From positions 19,889 to 83,888 of the forward strand of contig NZ_WMLB01000026.1 in NCBI RefSeq assembly GCF_009709675.1: a stretch of DNA of 64,000 bases. The letters run 5' to 3'. Within the stretch, counting starts at the first letter, position 1. Every line of letters begins with the position of its first letter. A program made the position numbers and the translations under genes. Under the pieces are notes generated by a model. It ran no database searches. It was not told the origin of the DNA and saw only the letters and a list, made by a program, of their open reading frames with translations. Shown here in pieces: positions 60,444 to 64,000 of the stretch. Origin of the DNA: Agromyces bracchium (lineage in GTDB: Bacteria; Actinomycetota; Actinomycetes; Actinomycetales; Microbacteriaceae).

Positions 60444-61628
60444 TCACTCCGTGGTGAAGGGGAGGCCGGCGTACTGCTCGGCGAGGGATTCCTGCGCGTG
60501 ACGCGAGCCGAATAGGTACTCGAGCTGGCCGACCTGGCTGCGGTAGCGGAAGTCGCGGGCGGACGCATCCGGCGCCTCGCGGTGGAGGTGGAGCATGTCG
60601 GTCATCCACTGCGAGAACTGCTGCACCTTCCACTGGCGCGACAGCGCCGCATCGCTGTAGCCGGCGAGCCCGGTCTCGTCGCCCTCGCGGATGCTCCGGA
60701 CGAGCGCCCGGCCGAGCATCGTGACGTCGGCGATCGCCGAGTTGAGGCCCTTCGCGCCGGTCGGCGGCACGATGTGCCCGGCGTCGCCGGCGAGGAACAG
60801 GCGGCCGTGCGTCAGCGTCGAGACCACGAACGAGCGCATCGGGGTGATCGACTTCTCGGTGATCGCGCCCTCGTGCAGGGTCCAGCCGTCGCTGCCGAGC
60901 CGGGTCTGCAGCGCGTCCCAGATGCGGGCGTCCGACCAATCGTCGATCGACTCGTCGTGCGCGACCTGGAGGTAGAGACGGGAGACCTCGAGCGAGCGCA
61001 TCGAGTGCATCGCGAAGCCGTCGCGGTGCAGTGCGTAGATCAGGTCGTCGGTCGACGGCGGGACGTCGGCGAGGATGCCGAGCCAGCCGAACGGGTAGTC
61101 GCGCTCGAACGCCGTGATGCCCGGGATCGACCGCCGCCCGACGCCGTGGTAGCCGTCGGCGCCGACGACGAACTCGCACGCGAGTTCGGTCGCGACACCG
61201 CCGTCGGTGTAGCTCACCGTCGGATTCGATCCGTCGAGGCCGGCCGGCGCGGCATCCGTCACCTCGAAGCGGATGTCGCTGCCGAGGCGGTCGTGCTCGG
61301 CGAGGAGGTGCGCGACGAGCGCCTGCTGGCCGTAGATGCTCACGGTGCGGCCGACGAGCTCGACGAAGTCGACGTGGTGGCGCTCGCCGTCGTGCTGGAG
61401 GTGGATGCCGTGGTGGGTGAGGCCGCGTTCGCGCAGGTCTGCGTCGAGGCCGAGCTCGGCGAGCACGTCGACCGAGCCCTGCTCGAGCACGCCGGCCCGG
61501 ATCCGGCCGAGCAGGTGCTCGCGCGAGGTGCGCTCGAGGATCGTGAAGCCGATCCCGGCCTGATGGAGGATGTGGCCGAGCAGCAGGCCGGCCGGGCCTG
61601 CGCCGATGATGGCGACCTGGGTTCGCAC
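60444..61628 (-). CDS. pobA: 4-hydroxybenzoate 3-monooxygenase
   Basis: A 394-residue FAD- and NAD(P)H-dependent hydroxylase that turns 4-hydroxybenzoate into protocatechuate. Motifs are VAIIGAGPAGLLLGHILHQAG (4-24), the DG motif CEFVVGADGYHGVGR and the GD motif LFLAGDAGHIVPPTGAKGLN, a family-specific stretch. The GTG at 61628 has AAGGA upstream. It is the first gene of the pob-pca operon, downstream of the IclR regulator and the palindromic site at 61700-61714. Confidence 0.94.
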   Translation of the reverse strand: MRTQVAIIGAGPAGLLLGHILHQAGIGFTILERTSREHLLGRIRAGVLEQGSVDVLAELGLDADLRERGLTHHGIHLQHDGERHHVDFVELVGRTVSIYGQQALVAHLLAEHDRLGSDIRFEVTDAAPAGLDGSNPTVSYTDGGVATELACEFVVGADGYHGVGRRSIPGITAFERDYPFGWLGILADVPPSTDDLIYALHRDGFAMHSMRSLEVSRLYLQVAHDESIDDWSDARIWDALQTRLGSDGWTLHEGAITEKSITPMRSFVVSTLTHGRLFLAGDAGHIVPPTGAKGLNSAIADVTMLGRALVRSIREGDETGLAGYSDAALSRQWKVQQFSQWMTDMLHLHREAPDASARDFRYRSQVGQLEYLFGSRHAQESLAEQYAGLPFTTE

Positions 61629-61699
61629 CGTTGGGTCCTTTCACGACGGTGTGGGGTGGACCCATGGTGCGTCGGCGCCGCGTTGCGCCGCACCCCGGA

Positions 61700-61714
61700 T
61701 TCCATCCAATGGAA
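61700..61714. promoter_or_regulatory. IclR-type operator candidate upstream of pobA
   Basis: TTCCAT (61700-61705) and ATGGAA (61709-61714) form a perfect 15-bp palindrome with a 3-base centre, in the 117-bp gap between the IclR gene and pobA. TTCC-N-GGAA palindromes are typical sites of IclR-family regulators, so control of pobA-pca by the adjacent regulator is the straightforward reading. Confidence 0.6.
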
Positions 61715-61745
61715 ACACCGCGTGTCGGTCGCGATCGGCTCGCGC

Positions 61746-62501
61746 CTATCCGCGCCACCCGAGCGCCGCGGAGATGCCGCGCCCGGCGATCCGCACGCCG
61801 AGGGCGAACTGCGGCTCGCGGAGGCGCTCGACGTGCGCGATGATCGACACCGCCGCGACGACCTCGCCCGAGGCATCCCGAACCGGAGCGGCCACCGAGA
61901 ACGCGCCCTCGGTCATCGCCTCCACCGAGGTCGCGATGCCGCTGCGCCGCACCTCGGCCATTCGGGCGCGAAGCGCGTCCTCCTCCACGATCGTCCCCGG
62001 CAGGTACTTGCGGGGGCCGGCGGCGATCACGTCCTCGAACACGCCCGGCGGCGCGAACGCCAGGAGCGCCTGGCCGACGCCGGTCGCGTGCAACGGCAGC
62101 CGCGAGCCGACGTCGGTGATCGTGTGCACCGCGTCCGCGCCCGACAGCCACTCCAGGTAGACGACGCCGAGTCCGTCGCGCACCGCGAGGTGCACGTGCT
62201 CGCCGGTGGACTCGAGCAAGTCCTCGAGGTACGGCTTCGCCGCCGTCCGAAGTCGCCTCGACGACGGCTGCCGTACCGAGAGTCGCCAGAGCTTGATGCC
62301 GACCCGATAGGTGCCGTCGTCCGCCCGCACGAGCCCGCCCCACTCGACCCACTCCCCCACGAGCCGGTGCGCCGTCGACATGGGCAGGCGCGCCCGGGCG
62401 GCGATCTCGCTCAGCGTGAGCTCGTCCCCGCGCTCGAACGCGTCGGCGATCGCGAACAGCTTCTCGGCGACGCTTCGCTCGTCGTATCCACGTCGGGCCA
62501 C
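61746..62501 (-). CDS. IclR family transcriptional regulator of the pob-pca operon
   Basis: A 251-residue regulator with an N-terminal winged helix (about 1-68; LTLSEIAARARLPMSTAHRLV) and a C-terminal GAF-like effector domain (HLAVRDGLGVVYLEWL, PLHATGVGQALLAF, SVAAPVRDASGEVVAAVSI). PcaR/PobR-type IclR proteins sense protocatechuate, 4-hydroxybenzoate or 3-oxoadipate. It is co-directional with pobA, 117 bp upstream. The GTG start at 62501 gives the usual N-terminus. Confidence 0.9.
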   Translation of the reverse strand: MARRGYDERSVAEKLFAIADAFERGDELTLSEIAARARLPMSTAHRLVGEWVEWGGLVRADDGTYRVGIKLWRLSVRQPSSRRLRTAAKPYLEDLLESTGEHVHLAVRDGLGVVYLEWLSGADAVHTITDVGSRLPLHATGVGQALLAFAPPGVFEDVIAAGPRKYLPGTIVEEDALRARMAEVRRSGIATSVEAMTEGAFSVAAPVRDASGEVVAAVSIIAHVERLREPQFALGVRIAGRGISAALGWRG

Positions 62502-62663
62502 GGGATCAGGCTAGCCCCGAGTCATCCGGCATCCATCGGAGTGATGCTCGCGATCAACAGATTCGGGTTCCCTGATACTCGATGAGCGCCGACAGTGGAA
62601 GGGTGCCTGGACGGCACGAGAACCAGGCGGTCGCCAGCACCGCACACGACCGAAGGATCGACG

Positions 62664-63686
62664 ATGATCAAGCTCCTCTCCCATCTCTCGTACCTCGAGC
62701 TCGCCTCGCCCGACGTCGAGGCCTCCGTCCGCTTCTACGAGGAGCAGGTCGGGCTTCGGGTGCAGTCGCGCGCGAACGGCAAGGTCTACCTGCGCTCGTG
62801 GGGCGACTACTACAACTACTCGCTCGTCATCGCCGAGGGCCCGGAGCCGGCGCTCAACATCATGGCGTGGCGCACCTCGAGCCCCGAGGCACTCGACGAG
62901 GCCGCGAAGCGCGTCGAGGACGCCGGCGTCACCGGCGAGTGGATCGCCGAGGGCCACGGCCACGGCCGCTCCTACCGCTTCACCGGCCCGTGGGGCCACA
63001 CCATGGAGCTGTTCTGGGACGTCGAGAAGTACGAGGCGCCCGATGAGCTGAAGTCGATCTTCCCCGACCGCCCCGAGAAGCGCACCTCGCACGCGGTCGG
63101 CCCCCGCCAGCTCGACCACGTGACCGTCGCCTCCTCCGACGTGCGCGCGTTCACCGAGTGGTACCGCGACGTGCTCGGCTTCCGCATCATGGCCTACACC
63201 ACGCTCGACGAGGCGCCCGTCACGGTGTTCGGCGTGATCACGACGAACGAGAAGTCGCACGACCTCGGCGTGGTGCTCGACAGCTCCGACCGCCCCGGCC
63301 GCGTCAACCACTTCGCGTTCTGGGTCGACTCCCGCGAGGAGCTCCTGCAGGCCGCCGATGTGCTCATGGAGAACGGCACCGACATCGAGTACGGCCCGTC
63401 GATCCACGGCGTGGGCGAGCAGAGCTTCCTCTACTTCCGCGAGCCGAGCGGCATGCGCGTCGAGTGGAACACTGGCGGCTACCGCAACTACGTCCCCGAC
63501 TGGGAGCCCGGCGAGTGGAAGCCGTCCACCGGCTCCAACAGCATCTACCGCAACGGCGCCATGCCCATGTCGATGACCGAGTCCTTCCCGCCGGACCCCG
63601 GCAAGCCCACCGCCACCGAGGAGGGCATCGTCCCCGGCACCGAGGAGGCGATCCTCAACCCCTACGCGGTCCAGGGTCGCGGCTGA
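62664..63686 (+). CDS. VOC family extradiol ring-cleavage dioxygenase (catechol / homoprotocatechuate 2,3-dioxygenase-like)
   Basis: A 340-residue type I extradiol dioxygenase with two VOC domains (about 4-120 and 145-270) and a C-terminal lid region. Metal ligands H152 (QLDHVTV), H216 (VNHFAFW) and E267 (MRVEWNT) and the acid/base-type H199 match the layout of Brevibacterium homoprotocatechuate 2,3-dioxygenase (H155, H214, E267, H200). It opens a catechol-type ring beside the two hydroxyls. The ATG at 62664 follows GAAGGA. It is divergent from the IclR gene, stands alone and is followed by two strong hairpins. Confidence 0.9.
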   Translation: MIKLLSHLSYLELASPDVEASVRFYEEQVGLRVQSRANGKVYLRSWGDYYNYSLVIAEGPEPALNIMAWRTSSPEALDEAAKRVEDAGVTGEWIAEGHGHGRSYRFTGPWGHTMELFWDVEKYEAPDELKSIFPDRPEKRTSHAVGPRQLDHVTVASSDVRAFTEWYRDVLGFRIMAYTTLDEAPVTVFGVITTNEKSHDLGVVLDSSDRPGRVNHFAFWVDSREELLQAADVLMENGTDIEYGPSIHGVGEQSFLYFREPSGMRVEWNTGGYRNYVPDWEPGEWKPSTGSNSIYRNGAMPMSMTESFPPDPGKPTATEEGIVPGTEEAILNPYAVQGRG

Positions 63687-63691
63687 ATCGT

Positions 63692-63734
63692 TCGGACCGG
63701 GATCGGGTCCTCCCTTTCGCCGATCCCGGTCCGA
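63692..63734 (+). terminator. Terminator hairpin after the VOC dioxygenase gene
   Basis: A perfect 15-bp stem (63692-63706 with 63720-63734) around a 13-base pyrimidine-rich loop starts 5 bp after the stop codon. Confidence 0.75.
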
Positions 63735-63743
63735 TCGCAGCAC

Positions 63744-63788
63744 CGACGACGGGCGTCGCACGTGTGGAGCGTGCGGCGCCCGTCGTCG
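63744..63788 (+). terminator. Second, longer hairpin after the VOC dioxygenase gene
   Basis: A stem of 18 pairs with one G-T wobble (63744-63761 with 63771-63788) and a 9-base loop lies 9 bp after the first hairpin. The tandem arrangement would block read-through toward the tRNA region. Confidence 0.65.
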
Positions 63789-63938
63789 TGTCGGGTTCCG
63801 GGTCCGGTGCGCTCTCGCGAGCGACCAGCAACGTCGGGCGAGACGCATGATCCGAGGCAGCCGTGGACGGCAGCCGTCGGCGCTCAGGAGAACCCGTGAA
63901 AGGTCGCCCGGATGTACCACGGGCCCCACAGCAACGAG

Positions 63939-63975
63939 AAAACCCCTGAGAATCTTGCGATTCATCAGGGGTTTT
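63939..63975. terminator. Terminator with T-run adjoining the tRNA 3' end
   Basis: AAAACCCCTGA (63939-63949) pairs with TCAGGGGTTTT (63965-63975), and GAATC/GATTC pair inside with one bulged base. T-runs are present on both strands, so it can end the tRNA transcript (minus strand) and any transcript arriving on the plus strand. Confidence 0.8.
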
Positions 63976-64000
63976 TGGTGGATCTGAGGGGACTCGAACC
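63976..64000 (-). tRNA. tRNA, 3' end only (runs off window end), isotype undetermined
   Basis: On the minus strand the last 25 bases read as a T-loop TTCGAGT between GG and CCCCT, an acceptor 3' strand CAGATCC, discriminator A and an encoded CCA tail. The T-arm and acceptor geometry (7-nt acceptor strand directly after the 5-nt T-stem strand) is right for a tRNA. The anticodon lies beyond the window, so the amino acid cannot be named; a tRNA-Ala is unlikely because the expected G3-U70 pair would be A3-U70 here. Confidence 0.85.

Overview
The window is high-GC DNA with dense, short-spaced genes and many 4-bp ATGA overlaps. Codon use strongly favours G or C at third positions, GTG starts are frequent, and the gene content fits a soil or plant-associated actinobacterium. 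I infer Microbacteriaceae (Agromyces- or Microbacterium-like) from the gene content and from a recurrent GGATGCCGCGGCATCC word. No stretch longer than about 300 bases lacks a gene.

Region 1 (1-11.5 kb) is general-purpose: the start of an ABC-F ATPase, an AlkZ-type winged-helix DNA glycosylase homologue, YceI, a NagZ-like GH3 lipoprotein and an MpaB-type protein. An Lrp/AsnC regulator then precedes a three-gene branched-chain 2-oxoacid dehydrogenase operon (E1 alpha, E1 beta, E2). A few small membrane or hypothetical genes and an aldo/keto reductase follow.

Region 2 (11.5-45.7 kb) is the striking part: a large catabolic locus for glycosylated plant compounds, probably C-glycosides. Two pyranose-oxidase-like GMC flavoenzymes could make 3-keto-glycosides. 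Around them are five copies of the alpha (TIM barrel) and beta (small beta-barrel, DUF6379-like) parts of C-glycoside deglycosidase. Three pairs are separate genes; two are single-chain beta-alpha fusions. Support comes from three Gfo/Idh/MocA oxidoreductases, ThuA, two further sugar isomerase-like TIM barrels, an NTF2-like protein and an ABC sugar importer without its own ATPase. An MFS transporter, an esterase, a GH78 alpha-L-rhamnosidase, a GH3 beta-glucosidase, a GH43 enzyme, a frameshifted GH35-like gene and a ROK repressor complete it. Short similar motifs recur in at least four of the locus promoters.

Region 3 (45.8-63.7 kb) degrades aromatic acids. A LysR regulator converges on an operon with two FAH-family hydrolases, an amidohydrolase, a flavin monooxygenase and a cyclase-family hydrolase, followed by two SDRs. 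Then comes a complete 4-hydroxybenzoate/protocatechuate beta-ketoadipate operon (pobA-pcaH-G-B-L-I-J-F) downstream of an IclR regulator, and a divergent extradiol-type VOC dioxygenase. The window ends in strong hairpins and the 3' end of a tRNA on the minus strand.

Together, regions 2 and 3 read as an integrated route. Sugars are stripped from plant flavonoid O- and C-glycosides, the odd keto-sugar product is salvaged, and the aromatic aglycone fragments are funnelled to acetyl-CoA and succinyl-CoA.
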